A DNA stretch of 64,000 bases from Roseomonas mucosa ATCC BAA-692. GTDB taxonomy: Bacteria; Pseudomonadota; Alphaproteobacteria; Acetobacterales; Acetobacteraceae. Below are positions 19,120-27,642 of the stretch, piece after piece (the first letter of the stretch is position 1; every line of letters starts with the position of its first letter). The position numbers and the translations under genes are program-made. Under the pieces are notes generated by a model that was not told the DNA's origin, did no database searches, and worked only from the letters and a program-made list of their open reading frames with translations. Where the stretch lies: positions 1 through 64,000 of the forward strand of contig NZ_JHWD01000016.1 in the NCBI RefSeq assembly GCF_000622225.1, given 5' to 3'.

Positions 19120-20277
19120 TCATGCTGGCGGCGCCGCAGCCCCACGCCTGTCGCCGGCACCGAGCCGGCGAAGCAGGCCGCCGAAGTCGAGGCCGAAGGA
19201 TGTGGAATGCATGGTCTCCGCCCCGGCGGCCCGGAGGCCCTGCTGGCCGGCCGAACGTGCCTCGCCCGGCGTGTAGCCGAACTCCCGCCGAAAAACCCGG
19301 CTGAAGGTGGAGGCGTCGAAGAAGCCCACCCGCTCACCGATCTCGCCCACCGAGAGGCGGCACCCGCGTTCCGAGAGCATCGCATGCGCCATGTGCAGGC
19401 GCTGCCCTTGTATGTAGTGGGCCACGCCGCCATGCGGTTCGAAAAGCCGATAGAGGACAGAACGCGAGACACCCGCCAGGCGGCAGATTCTCTGGGGGTC
19501 GAGCGTGGCGCGACCGATATTCTGTCGGATCACCTGTCTTATTCGCTCTATCTGGGCAGTCGCCTTGTCCACCGGCGAGACGGCCTTCGGCGCAATGCCG
19601 GTGAGGAGGCAAGCCGCGATCATGGAACGCGTCGCCGTGGCCAGAACAGGCACCTGTTCCGGCGTCATCGCCGACAGGCGTCGTTCCAGCAGCAGCAGGT
19701 AGTCCGCCAGGAGAGCCGCCCCGGGGGTTTCAAGCACTCCAGCTCCAAGCGCGGCCAAGCCCACCGAAAGCTCCGGGAAAGCGTCGCGCGGGATGTAGAG
19801 CGAGAGCCAATCCGCATTGGTCCGGTCGCTCTCGGAAGGCTCGCCGAGCGAGAACAGGGCCGGCACGCCCGGGCTGGTGACGAAACAAGCCGAGGCGGAG
19901 CGGTACCTGGACGCACCGGTCCGGGCCACACGCACCACCCAGTGGTCGATCGAGTCGCGACGGACCTGCCGGGCACTGCGTTCGATCGACACGCCCGGTG
20001 CCGTGTTACGGCTCAGGGCCAGGGCACCGAAGGACCAGATCACGTTGCGGCCGGAGAAACTCGGGTCCGCCTCTCCCATCGGTGTGATGATGTTGAAGGA
20101 CTCGTACTTGCTCTGCCACAGATCGAGACGGCGGTTCGGCTCAACGAGGTCGGTCGAGAAGACCACCGGTTGCAACGGGCTCGAATCCGTCCCGCAGGAC
20201 GCGATTGGCTGCTCCATCCCCGCCGGTCCATCCATGGGGGATCTGGCGCAGTGCTGCAGAGCGTTCGCGCGAGTCAT
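19120..20277 (-). CDS. AraC-family transcriptional regulator
   Basis: A 385-aa regulator. The N-terminal two thirds resemble the AraC-binding-like sensor domain (EPNRRLDLWQSKYESF...), and the C-terminal part (about residues 250-350) holds two helix-turn-helix motifs: LDPQRICRLAGVSRSVLYRL and VGEIGERVGFFDASTFSRVF, then RREFGYTPGEAR. The tail beyond is Gly/Ala/Arg-rich. The ATG at 20277 gives full length. Its target is unknown; the nearest intact neighbours are the glutaminase-MFS pair downstream in the same orientation. Confidence 0.9.
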   Translation of the reverse strand: MTRANALQHCARSPMDGPAGMEQPIASCGTDSSPLQPVVFSTDLVEPNRRLDLWQSKYESFNIITPMGEADPSFSGRNVIWSFGALALSRNTAPGVSIERSARQVRRDSIDHWVVRVARTGASRYRSASACFVTSPGVPALFSLGEPSESDRTNADWLSLYIPRDAFPELSVGLAALGAGVLETPGAALLADYLLLLERRLSAMTPEQVPVLATATRSMIAACLLTGIAPKAVSPVDKATAQIERIRQVIRQNIGRATLDPQRICRLAGVSRSVLYRLFEPHGGVAHYIQGQRLHMAHAMLSERGCRLSVGEIGERVGFFDASTFSRVFRREFGYTPGEARSAGQQGLRAAGAETMHSTSFGLDFGGLLRRLGAGDRRGAAAPPA

Positions 20278-20556
20278 TACTCTGAACTCCAGGCCGTGGT
20301 CGCCTCAGGACATGTCCACCATCAACAGACATCATTTCGGAGCCGATGTAATGGGCCGTTACAGGGCTCGTAGCATGCTGACGACCTCACGCTTCCGGGG
20401 CCAGGGTAACATTCGTGCCATCGTTCCCAGTGCCGAAGTGACTTCCATGGCCCGGCTTCAGGACGGGTCCGGAGGCATGTTCCTGCCTTCCCGGGACAGA
20501 CATGGCCCATCCGATGGTGCAGAAGCAAAATGCCAGGCTTGCGGAGCCATAGGTTT

Positions 20557-21630
20557 TCAGCCGAGTTGGGCGATGGGGACCAGGGCAGCCCGGAGGAGCG
20601 ACTTGCATCGGCCCCAGGACCAGCCTTCCGCATGGTCCCGACAGGCCGCGCGATCCACGACAAGGGCGGCGAGACACGCGGCGCGAAGATCCTCGTTCAT
20701 GGCGCCAACGGGCGCGGCCACCCCGCCCAGCACATCCAGCGGCCCCGGAACGGGGAAGGCGGCGACAGGCGTTCCGCTCGCCAGGGCTTCCAGCATCACC
20801 AAGCCGAAAGTGTCGGTGCGGGAGGGAAAGACCATCACATCCGCATCCGCGTAGCAGGCCGCCAGCGCCTCTCCGTGCAATTGGCCGAGGAAACGCACTT
20901 CCGGGAAGCGGGCATGGAGCGCCGCACGCCGCGGTCCATCGCCCACCACCACCTTTGAGCCCGGAAGATCGAGGTTCAGGAAGGCCTCGATGTTCTTCTC
21001 CACCGCCACCCGGCCGAAGCAAGCGAAGACTGGACGCTGGAGCCCGGCATAGGGGTCGAGAGGTCCATCCCGCAGCCCTGGCCGGAAGCGTTCCAGATCC
21101 ACCCCACGCGTCCAGAGCTGGAGGTTGCGGAAACCACGGCCCTCCATCTCCCGCAGCAGGGAGGGAGTCGCCGCCAGGGTTCCGGCGGAGGCAGCATGGA
21201 AGCGGCGCAGCACGGCCCAGGACCAGCTCTGCGGCACACGGGCCCGCAGATGCAGGTAGTCCGGAAAGCGGGTGTGGAAGGACGTCGTGAAGGGCCAGCC
21301 GCGGCGGCGGCAGACCGCCCGCATCATCCAGCCCAGCGGTCCTTCCGTGGCGATATGGATGGTCTGCGGACGAAAGGCTTCCGCCTGGGCCTCGACCGCT
21401 GCGCGGGAGGAACAGGCAAGCCGGATCTCCGGATAAGAGGGCATAGGCAGGGAGGTGAAACGGTCAGGGCCCAGGATCTCGACCACGTCGCCATCGCGCC
21501 GGAGAAGATCGGCGACGGTCCGCAAGGTCCGCACAACACCATTCACCTGCGGTTCCCAGGCATCCGAGACGATCAGGATACGCGCGGGCGTCTGGGGGAG
21601 CAGGCTGGGCAGCCCGTCCATCCGCCGCAT
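20557..21630 (-). CDS. Glycosyltransferase family 4 (MgtA/Agt-like lipid glycosyltransferase)
   Basis: A 357-aa GT-B fold enzyme. The N-terminus RILIVSDAWEPQVNGVVRTL and the donor-binding C-terminus (FGRVAVEKNIEAFL, VVVGDGPRR, FPSRTDTFGLVMLEALASG) are the pattern seen in bacterial transferases that glycosylate diacylglycerol or related lipids. The ATG at 21630 overlaps the phosphatase stop as TGATG, so the two are coupled. The pairing of this transferase with an LpxH-like phosphatase is common in alphaproteobacteria and supports a membrane-lipid role. The sugar and acceptor are not known. Confidence 0.85.
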   Translation of the reverse strand: MRRMDGLPSLLPQTPARILIVSDAWEPQVNGVVRTLRTVADLLRRDGDVVEILGPDRFTSLPMPSYPEIRLACSSRAAVEAQAEAFRPQTIHIATEGPLGWMMRAVCRRRGWPFTTSFHTRFPDYLHLRARVPQSWSWAVLRRFHAASAGTLAATPSLLREMEGRGFRNLQLWTRGVDLERFRPGLRDGPLDPYAGLQRPVFACFGRVAVEKNIEAFLNLDLPGSKVVVGDGPRRAALHARFPEVRFLGQLHGEALAACYADADVMVFPSRTDTFGLVMLEALASGTPVAAFPVPGPLDVLGGVAAPVGAMNEDLRAACLAALVVDRAACRDHAEGWSWGRCKSLLRAALVPIAQLG

Positions 21631-22421
21631 CAGGCGGGCACCGGCTGCGCGGGCGGCGTGGCCAGGCGATCGCGGACGGAACAATCGAGGAGTTCGAAGC
21701 GTCCGTCGGGATGCTCCACCAGGGCGGTGCAGGACTCCACCCAGTCTCCGGTGTTCATGTAGGTCACGCCGCCGATGTCGCGCATCTCGGCATGATGGAT
21801 GTGGCCGCAGATGACGCCGTCATAGCCGCCGCGCAGTGCCTCGTGCGCCAGCGACTCCTCGAAGCGGTCGATCGCCTTGACGGCTTCCTTCACACGCCGC
21901 TTCAGCCATTGCGACAGCGACCAGTAGGGGTATCCCATCCGCCGCCGGGCGGTGTTGAACCAGCGGTTCAGCAGCAGCGCCGCGTCATAGGCCCAGTCGC
22001 CCAGATGGGCGAGCAGCGGCCAGTAGCGCACCACGCTGTCGAACTCGTCGCCATGCATCACCAGCAGCCGGCGGCCGTCGGCGGTGACGTGCTCGGCCTG
22101 CTGCACGAGGTGGATGCCGGCGACCTCCAGCCCCACCCAGTCGCGGAACATCTCGTCGTGGTTGCCGGGGATGTAGAGGATCTCGACACCCTCGCGTGCC
22201 TTGCGCAGCAGCAGGCGGATCACCTCGTCATGGTGGGCGTCCCAGTACCAGGACTTCCGCAGGCGCCAGCCATCCACGATGTCGCCCACCAGCACGATCC
22301 GCCCGCAATCCATGCCGCCCAGGAAATCCAGCAGCAGGTCGGCCCGGCTGGCGCGAAGGCCGAGATGCAGGTCGGAAAGGAACACCGTGCGGTAGTGGCG
22401 CCTCACGAATGTCTGTTGCAT
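21630..22421 (-). CDS. UDP-2,3-diacylglucosamine diphosphatase-like metallophosphoesterase
   Basis: A 263-aa calcineurin-like phosphoesterase with all metal-binding blocks: FLSDLHLG, LVGDIVDGW, IPGNHDE, VMHGDEFD and GHIHHAEM. The layout is that of the LpxH group, which makes lipid X in lipid A synthesis. LpxH2-like members of this length have uncertain substrates, so a role on another lipid pyrophosphate is possible. It is first in a two-gene unit with the GT4 enzyme and divergent from the lipoate ligase gene. Confidence 0.85.
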   Translation of the reverse strand: MQQTFVRRHYRTVFLSDLHLGLRASRADLLLDFLGGMDCGRIVLVGDIVDGWRLRKSWYWDAHHDEVIRLLLRKAREGVEILYIPGNHDEMFRDWVGLEVAGIHLVQQAEHVTADGRRLLVMHGDEFDSVVRYWPLLAHLGDWAYDAALLLNRWFNTARRRMGYPYWSLSQWLKRRVKEAVKAIDRFEESLAHEALRGGYDGVICGHIHHAEMRDIGGVTYMNTGDWVESCTALVEHPDGRFELLDCSVRDRLATPPAQPVPA

Positions 22422-22630
22422 CCGATGCCCGGTAACCCGTTATGGCGCCGGTATAAGGTCTCGGTTGCCGCCGGAGAGTGAAGATTCGTTGAAGGGTCCG
22501 GGTCAGAACGGATACGGCCGCCCTTTCCGCGTCCCTCTGGCTGCGCCCGCCCAGGTGGTCCATCCTCGTGCCTCCCCTGGCGGCCCCGGCACGATGCCGG
22601 GCCTCATGCGACGGACGGGTCTCGCGAGAC

Positions 22631-23680
22631 ATGCACGGTGAATACAAGGTACAGGGCGGCAAGCTCGTCGTCGTCGATCTCGAACTCCGGGACAGCCGCA
22701 TCGCGGATGTGCAGATCGCCGGCGACTTCTTCCTCGAACCCGCCGAGGCGCTGGACGACATCCGCGGCGCGGTGGAGGGCCTGCCTGCGGCCTCGGACGT
22801 CGAGCAGATCGCGGCGGCGATCCGCGCGGCGCTGAGGCCGGATGCGGCGCTGATCGGCTTCAGTGCCGAGGCGGTGGCCATCGCGGTGCGCCGCGCCCTC
22901 GGCTCGCGCGGCGGCTGGCGGGACTACGACTGGCAGATCATCGACACGCCCCCGCTCTCCCCCGCGATGCACCTGGCGCTGGACGAGGTCCTGGCGCAGG
23001 AGGTCGCCGCTGGCCGGCGCGGCCCGATGCTGCGCTTCTGGGAATGGGAACGGCCCGCCATCATCATCGGCGCCTTCCAGTCGCTGCGCAACGAGGTGGA
23101 CCTCGACGCAGCCTCGGCGCTGGGCGTGGAGGTCGTCCGCCGCGTCACCGGCGGCGGCGCCATGCTGGCGGAACCCGGCAACAGCGTCACCTACTCGCTC
23201 TATGCACCGGGCGATCTGGTGCGCGACATGACCTTCGCCGATTCCTATGCCTTCCTCGACGCCTGGGTGCTGCAGGCGCTGATCTCCCTCGGCATCGACG
23301 CCTTCTACAAGCCGCTCAACGACATCTCCAGCGCCAAGGGCAAGATCGGCGGCGCGGCGCAGAAGCGCTTCTCCGGCGGCACGGTGCTGCACCACGTCAC
23401 CATGGCCTATGACATGGATGCGGAGAAGATGGTGAAGGTGCTGCGCATCGGGCGCGAGAAGCTGAGCGACAAGGGCACGGTGAGCGCCGTCAAGCGGGTC
23501 GATCCGCTGCGCAGCCAGACAGGCCTGCCGCGCGAGGCGGTGATCCGGCGGATGCGCGAGACCTTCGTGTCGCTGCATGGCGGCGTGGCCGGGCGGATCA
23601 CGGCGGAGGAACATGCGGCGGCGGAGAAGCTCGCGGCGGAGAAGTTCTCCTCCGGCGCCTGGCTGCGCCACGTCCCCTGA
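22631..23680 (+). CDS. lplA: Lipoate-protein ligase A with the accessory domain at the N-terminus
   Basis: A 349-aa ligase that attaches lipoate to 2-oxoacid dehydrogenase subunits. The catalytic domain (about residues 100-349) carries the lipoyl-adenylate motif VVRRVTGGGAMLAEPGNSVT and the catalytic lysine region NDISSAKGKIGGAAQKRF. Residues 1-80 (starting MHGEYKVQGGKLVVVDLELR) resemble the small lipoate-ligase accessory domain, which in E. coli LplA is at the C-terminus. The domain order is therefore reversed here. The ATG at 22631 is chosen because it begins that domain; the frame is open to 22568. Confidence 0.88.
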   Translation: MHGEYKVQGGKLVVVDLELRDSRIADVQIAGDFFLEPAEALDDIRGAVEGLPAASDVEQIAAAIRAALRPDAALIGFSAEAVAIAVRRALGSRGGWRDYDWQIIDTPPLSPAMHLALDEVLAQEVAAGRRGPMLRFWEWERPAIIIGAFQSLRNEVDLDAASALGVEVVRRVTGGGAMLAEPGNSVTYSLYAPGDLVRDMTFADSYAFLDAWVLQALISLGIDAFYKPLNDISSAKGKIGGAAQKRFSGGTVLHHVTMAYDMDAEKMVKVLRIGREKLSDKGTVSAVKRVDPLRSQTGLPREAVIRRMRETFVSLHGGVAGRITAEEHAAAEKLAAEKFSSGAWLRHVP

Positions 23681-23689
23681 GGCACGCAG

Positions 23690-23744
23690 GCGGCCTCGTC
23701 TCCCGGGGCGGCGGAAGCGCGCCGCGCCGCCGCCGGCCGGAGGC
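23690..23744. terminator. Possible bidirectional terminator hairpin between convergent genes
   Basis: The 64-base gap between the convergent lplA and the DHDPS-family gene contains a GC-only inverted repeat built on ggcggcg / cgccgcc. No clear T-tract follows on either strand, so this is a weak call. Confidence 0.25.
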
Positions 23745-24674
23745 TCACAGGCCCGCGCGGGCATCCTTCCGGGCGAGGCGAAGCAGCAGATAGTCCACTT
23801 CCGCCCGTGCGGCGGCAGTCAGGGCCGCGCCGGGCTTGCGCTGCGCATCGGAGGCGATGAAGCCGCGCCGCATCAGCACATACTTGCGGACGGCGAGGCC
23901 CACCCCCTGCTGCTGCTCGTAGCGCAGCAGTGGCAGATGGGCGTCGAACAGGTCGTGCGCCGCCTCCCGCGCGCCTTCCTTCTGCAGCCGCACCACATCC
24001 GCCAGCATTTCCGGAAAGGCGTAGCCGGTCATGGCCCCGTCCGCGCCGCGCTCCATCTCGAAGTCCAGGAACATCCCGCCATTGCCGGTCAGGATGGAGA
24101 GGGGCCGCAGGGAGCCGTCCTCCTGATAGCGCCGCAGGGTGGAGATCTTCTCCAGGCCCGGCCAGTCCTCGTGCTTCAGCATCACGCAGGAGGGATGCTC
24201 CTGCACGATCCGGCGGATCACCCCGGGCGTCATCTGCACCGAGAGGGTCAGCGGATAGTCCTGGATCACGAAGGGCACGTCGTCGCCGATGGCCTCGATC
24301 GCCTGGCGGTAATAGGTGACGATCTGGTCGTCGGTGCGCAGCGACGGCACCGGCGCGATCATCACCCCCGCCGCCCCCTTGTCCATCACCGCGCGGCTGA
24401 GGGAGCGCATGGCGGCGAAACCGGGCGCGGACACGCCGACGATGACGGGAAGCCCCGCCATGCCCTTCACGAAGCGCGCGGCGATGTCGAGCGACTCCTC
24501 CGGCTCCAGCTTCGGCGCCTCGCCCATGATGCCCAGCACCGTGACGCCCGTGGCGCCGGCGGCGAGGTAGCGCTCCATCAGGGTATTGACCGATGCCACA
24601 TCGATCCGCCCGTCCGGCTGGAAGGGCGTCGGCGCGATGGGAAACAGGCCGGAAGCGGTGGAATCGAGAGCCAT
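23745..24674 (-). CDS. Dihydrodipicolinate synthase/N-acetylneuraminate lyase family aldolase
   Basis: A 309-aa TIM-barrel class I aldolase. The Schiff-base lysine is in CVMLKHEDWPG and the catalytic tyrosine in VIQDYPLT; GIMGEAPKL replaces the usual GTTGE substrate loop. The divergent loop makes true lysine-pathway DapA unlikely and a catabolic 2-keto-acid aldolase or dehydratase more likely. It stands alone on the minus strand, at the edge of the lipid island and without an adjoining transporter or regulator, so the substrate is open. Confidence 0.85.
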   Translation of the reverse strand: MALDSTASGLFPIAPTPFQPDGRIDVASVNTLMERYLAAGATGVTVLGIMGEAPKLEPEESLDIAARFVKGMAGLPVIVGVSAPGFAAMRSLSRAVMDKGAAGVMIAPVPSLRTDDQIVTYYRQAIEAIGDDVPFVIQDYPLTLSVQMTPGVIRRIVQEHPSCVMLKHEDWPGLEKISTLRRYQEDGSLRPLSILTGNGGMFLDFEMERGADGAMTGYAFPEMLADVVRLQKEGAREAAHDLFDAHLPLLRYEQQQGVGLAVRKYVLMRRGFIASDAQRKPGAALTAAARAEVDYLLLRLARKDARAGL

Positions 24675-24874
24675 GACGTTATCCTCGGACTATGGGCGGT
24701 CGGCTTGCCATCCGCACGGATGACCGGACCCGCAGGATAAGGGGCAGGGGCACCGGCGAGGAAGCCCGCCACGCCGGCCTGTTTCCCGCAAGCTCCCCGC
24801 CCCGGGCCGGGGAGGCCGCCGTCACGGAGCGGACCAGGGCGCGCCCGCGCCGCATGAGGCAGCGGTGGCGGCCC

Positions 24875-25663
24875 TTACCCCACCTGCGGCAGCCGCCGCC
24901 GTTCCGCCCCACCGAGACGGGCCTCCACCAGCGCCAGGTCGTCCGGCTTGTCCACATCCACGGCCGCCGCGCCGAAGGGCATCTCCACCACGGCCACGGG
25001 CGTCCCGCAGCGTGCCCCCAGCGCATCCAGTCCGGCCCGCAGCGTCATCCAGCCCAGGGCATAGCGGAGCAGCACGATGGGCCCCAGCATCCGGGCCATG
25101 GCCGTCGGCCGCTTCCGCTGCTGTTCCAGCCGCTGCCAGAAGCGCAGCACCCGGATCGCCTCGGGCCGCGCCAGCAGGAACAGGTTGCAGCCACTGAAAT
25201 CGCCGTCCCGGAAGCGCAGCCAGGTGCGCCGGGTCTCCGGGAACTCCGCCAGGATCGTGTCGCGCCGCGCGAGCGCCGCCACGGCGGATGCCCGGCCCGG
25301 GGCCTCCCGCAGCAGGTGCGCCACCATGGCCGGCGTCAGCAGCGCGTGGTCCGCCGTGGTGACCAGCAGCGGGGCGCCGAATTCCTCGAACGCCGCCGCC
25401 GCGCTCATGGCGGGGCCCGGCGCGGCGGCCCGCAGGATCGCGCCCTCCAGCCCTTCCAGCCCGGCCAGCACGCGCGCCGGCTCCTCGATGGACACGACGA
25501 TGCGGGCGATGCCGGGCGTCGATCGCAGGGCCGAGACCACGCGCAGCAGCATGGGCACCCCCGCCACCGGCAGCAGCGCCTTGTGCGAAACCCCCGCCGC
25601 GGCCGCCATCGGGTCCGTCCCGCGCCGCTGCCCGGCCAGGACCAGCGCCGTGACACCCGTCAC
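24875..25663 (-). CDS. MobA-like nucleotidyltransferase
   Basis: About 262 aa with the NTP-transferase fold. The N-terminus VTGVTALVLAGQRRGTDP is a variant of the nucleotide-binding LAGG-x-x-x-R loop, then HKALLPVAGVPML and LLVTTADHALLTP (metal-binding aspartate). The start GTG 25663 overlaps the stop of the preceding acyltransferase as GTGA. It ends the minus-strand operon running from the HIT gene, and with the second nucleotidyltransferase at 45759-46514 could activate a polar headgroup (CDP-alcohol) for the island's lipids. That role is inferred from position. Confidence 0.75.
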   Translation of the reverse strand: MTGVTALVLAGQRRGTDPMAAAAGVSHKALLPVAGVPMLLRVVSALRSTPGIARIVVSIEEPARVLAGLEGLEGAILRAAAPGPAMSAAAAFEEFGAPLLVTTADHALLTPAMVAHLLREAPGRASAVAALARRDTILAEFPETRRTWLRFRDGDFSGCNLFLLARPEAIRVLRFWQRLEQQRKRPTAMARMLGPIVLLRYALGWMTLRAGLDALGARCGTPVAVVEMPFGAAAVDVDKPDDLALVEARLGGAERRRLPQVG

Positions 25664-26817
25664 AGCGGCTTCCCATAGATGCGGTAGGTCTTGTAGGCCC
25701 GCGCGCCCAGGACCTCGGCCAGGTGGCGCATGGGCAGATTGTCCTCCAGCACCCAGGACATCTCGATCTGCCGGATGCCCAGGGCACGGGCCTCCCGCCG
25801 CAGCGCCTCCACCAGGAAGAGCGGCAGCACGCGCCCCAGCAGCCCCGCCTGCAACTGCGGCCGCACCCCCATCAGCGGCACGCGCGCGGTGGAAACGCCC
25901 GACACCTTCAGCCGCCACAGCAGCTTCGCCCAGCCGAGCGGCAGCAGCCGCCCCGACAGGTCGCGGATCGCCTCGTTCAGGTTCGGCAGGCAGACGGCGA
26001 AGGCGACGGGCCGCCCCTGCATCTCCGCGAACCAGACCAGCCTCTCGTTGAGCAGCGGCTTCAGCTCGGCGGCCAGATGCGCTACCTCGGCGGCGGTGAA
26101 GGGCACGAAGCCCCAGTTTCCCGCCCAGGCCTCGTTGTAGATGCCGATCAGCGCCTCGACCTCCTGCCGCAGCGCCGCGCGCCGCAGCGGCCGCAGGGTG
26201 ACGCCGGATGGCAGGCCACGCGCCACCACCCGCGCCGCCGCCGGCGGCAGCGCCTCCGTCACGGGGCTGATATAGGCCAGCATGTCCCGCGCCTTGGCAT
26301 AGCCCAGCGCTTCCAGCCGCGTGCCGGCATGGGGCGGGTCATGCGGCATCATCATCATCGGCGGCGTATCGAAGCCCGAGACGAGGAGCCCCGTCTGCTC
26401 GTTGATGGAAAGGCTGAACGGCCCCAGCATCCGCCGCAGCCCACGGCCGCGCGCCCATGCCTCGGCGGTGTCCAGCAGCGCCGCGAAGACCTCGGCACTG
26501 TCTTCGGCGGCCAGCAGCCCGAAATAGGCCGGCCTCCCGCCTTCCGTCTCCGGCACCAGCCGGTCGTCCTGCGCGCTGATGCGCCCTACCTCGCGCCCGT
26601 CACGCCGGGCGATCCAGAAGGCCGCCTCGCCGTGCTGGAACCAGGGGTTCTTCGCCGGGGACAGCGCTTCCCGCCGCTCCAGCCGCAGCGGCGGCACCCA
26701 GGCGGGATCGTGCCGCATCAGGTCGTGCGGCAGCCGGATGAAACGCTCCATCCCCGCACGGTCCGTGACGGAGAGGATCTCGACGGGGGAGGGAGCCCGC
26801 GCGGTGGCCGCGCTCAC
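25660..26817 (-). CDS. GNAT-like acyltransferase, candidate bacterial ceramide synthase
   Basis: A 385-aa soluble protein with two GNAT-like halves (VEILSVTDRAGMERFIRLPH..., then GIYNEAWAGNWGFVPFTAAE...). Proteins of this kind are often annotated as acetyltransferases or dATP pyrophosphohydrolases; the Caulobacter member next to the sphingolipid genes has been shown to be the ceramide synthase (bCerS) that N-acylates the long-chain base. The serine palmitoyltransferase, ACP and CerR genes nearby make the same role likely here. The start GTG 26817 overlaps the hydroxylase stop as GTGA. The assignment rests on resemblance and context. Confidence 0.7.
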   Translation of the reverse strand: MSAATARAPSPVEILSVTDRAGMERFIRLPHDLMRHDPAWVPPLRLERREALSPAKNPWFQHGEAAFWIARRDGREVGRISAQDDRLVPETEGGRPAYFGLLAAEDSAEVFAALLDTAEAWARGRGLRRMLGPFSLSINEQTGLLVSGFDTPPMMMMPHDPPHAGTRLEALGYAKARDMLAYISPVTEALPPAAARVVARGLPSGVTLRPLRRAALRQEVEALIGIYNEAWAGNWGFVPFTAAEVAHLAAELKPLLNERLVWFAEMQGRPVAFAVCLPNLNEAIRDLSGRLLPLGWAKLLWRLKVSGVSTARVPLMGVRPQLQAGLLGRVLPLFLVEALRREARALGIRQIEMSWVLEDNLPMRHLAEVLGARAYKTYRIYGKPL

Positions 26818-27593
26818 GCAGCCCTGTCCGGGCGGGCATCCGGGCGGGCATCCGGGCGGGCGGGCCGGTCGCGCGGCGGCGCGCCGGTCAGCTTCTCCAC
26901 CCAGGGGAAGCGCCGGGCCTCTTCCCGGTCATAGCCCAGGTTGAAGACATGCGGGCTGCGCGGCCGCTGCCGCACCTCGCCATAATAGGTGCCGAGGGCA
27001 CGATCCACGACGAAGCTGGTGATCCCGTAATTCCCGCCCTCGTGGTGGAAATGGTGCGCGAGGTGCAGCTCCTTCATCCGCCGCAGCAGCCGGCCGCGCG
27101 GCTTGAAGTTCAGGTGCTGGATGCAGTGGCAGAACTCGTAGATGCAGGTGATCACGAAGCCCGCCGCGCAGGCCGCCGCCGCGCCCGCAGCCCCGCCGAT
27201 CAGCCAGCCGACCGGGATCAGGATGGCCAGGATGGTCGGCACCGTCGTCACCGGCGCGCCGAAGAGCACGTCCAGACGGTGCGGGTCCTGGTGGTGGTCG
27301 AAATGCACGCGCTTCCACAGCGCCGCCGTCAGCGGCGAGCGGTAGAGGAAACGCGAATGCAGGATGAAGCGGTGGATGGCGTACCAGGCCAGCGGATAGG
27401 CCAGGATCGTGGCGGCCACCGCCAGCGCCGGCCGCAGCACCCCCTCCGCCCAGTGCACGGAAAGCCCGGCCGAGATGATGGCGAGCAGCCCATACAGATG
27501 GATCGCCGGATGCGCCGCATAGGCGACAACGAGTTCCCGAAGCGTCATCCGCCCCAGATCGAAACTGCGTCCGCCCCGCCAGGGACCATACAT
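26814..27593 (-). CDS. Fatty acid hydroxylase / sterol desaturase family membrane enzyme
   Basis: A 259-aa integral membrane di-iron oxygenase. Histidine clusters are visible: HRFILH, HFDHHQDPH, and HLAHHFHHEGGNYG, with four hydrophobic segments around them. Relatives hydroxylate fatty acyl chains, including those of ceramides. Directly upstream of the candidate ceramide synthase, it probably hydroxylates the N-acyl chain or the long-chain base. The ATG at 27593 has GGAGG upstream. The last residues are a RPDA repeat caused by a 12-bp tandem repeat in the DNA. Confidence 0.88.
   Translation of the reverse strand: MYGPWRGGRSFDLGRMTLRELVVAYAAHPAIHLYGLLAIISAGLSVHWAEGVLRPALAVAATILAYPLAWYAIHRFILHSRFLYRSPLTAALWKRVHFDHHQDPHRLDVLFGAPVTTVPTILAILIPVGWLIGGAAGAAAACAAGFVITCIYEFCHCIQHLNFKPRGRLLRRMKELHLAHHFHHEGGNYGITSFVVDRALGTYYGEVRQRPRSPHVFNLGYDREEARRFPWVEKLTGAPPRDRPARPDARPDARPDRAA
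26828..26861. repeat. 12-bp tandem repeat inside the hydroxylase C-terminus
   Basis: ccgggcgggcat occurs at 26828-26839 and 26840-26851, with a partial third copy to 26861. It encodes repeated Arg-Pro-Asp-Ala and could vary in length without shifting the frame. Confidence 0.7.
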
Positions 27594-27642
27594 GAAACCG
27601 CCTCCTTGCTCAGATGAGAGCATGCCGGAACCGCATGTGCCT

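Noticed and set aside
23745-24674. Calling the DHDPS-family gene dapA
   Set aside because: The GTTGE substrate loop is replaced by GIMGEA, so the lysine-pathway function is unlikely; left as a family-level call.
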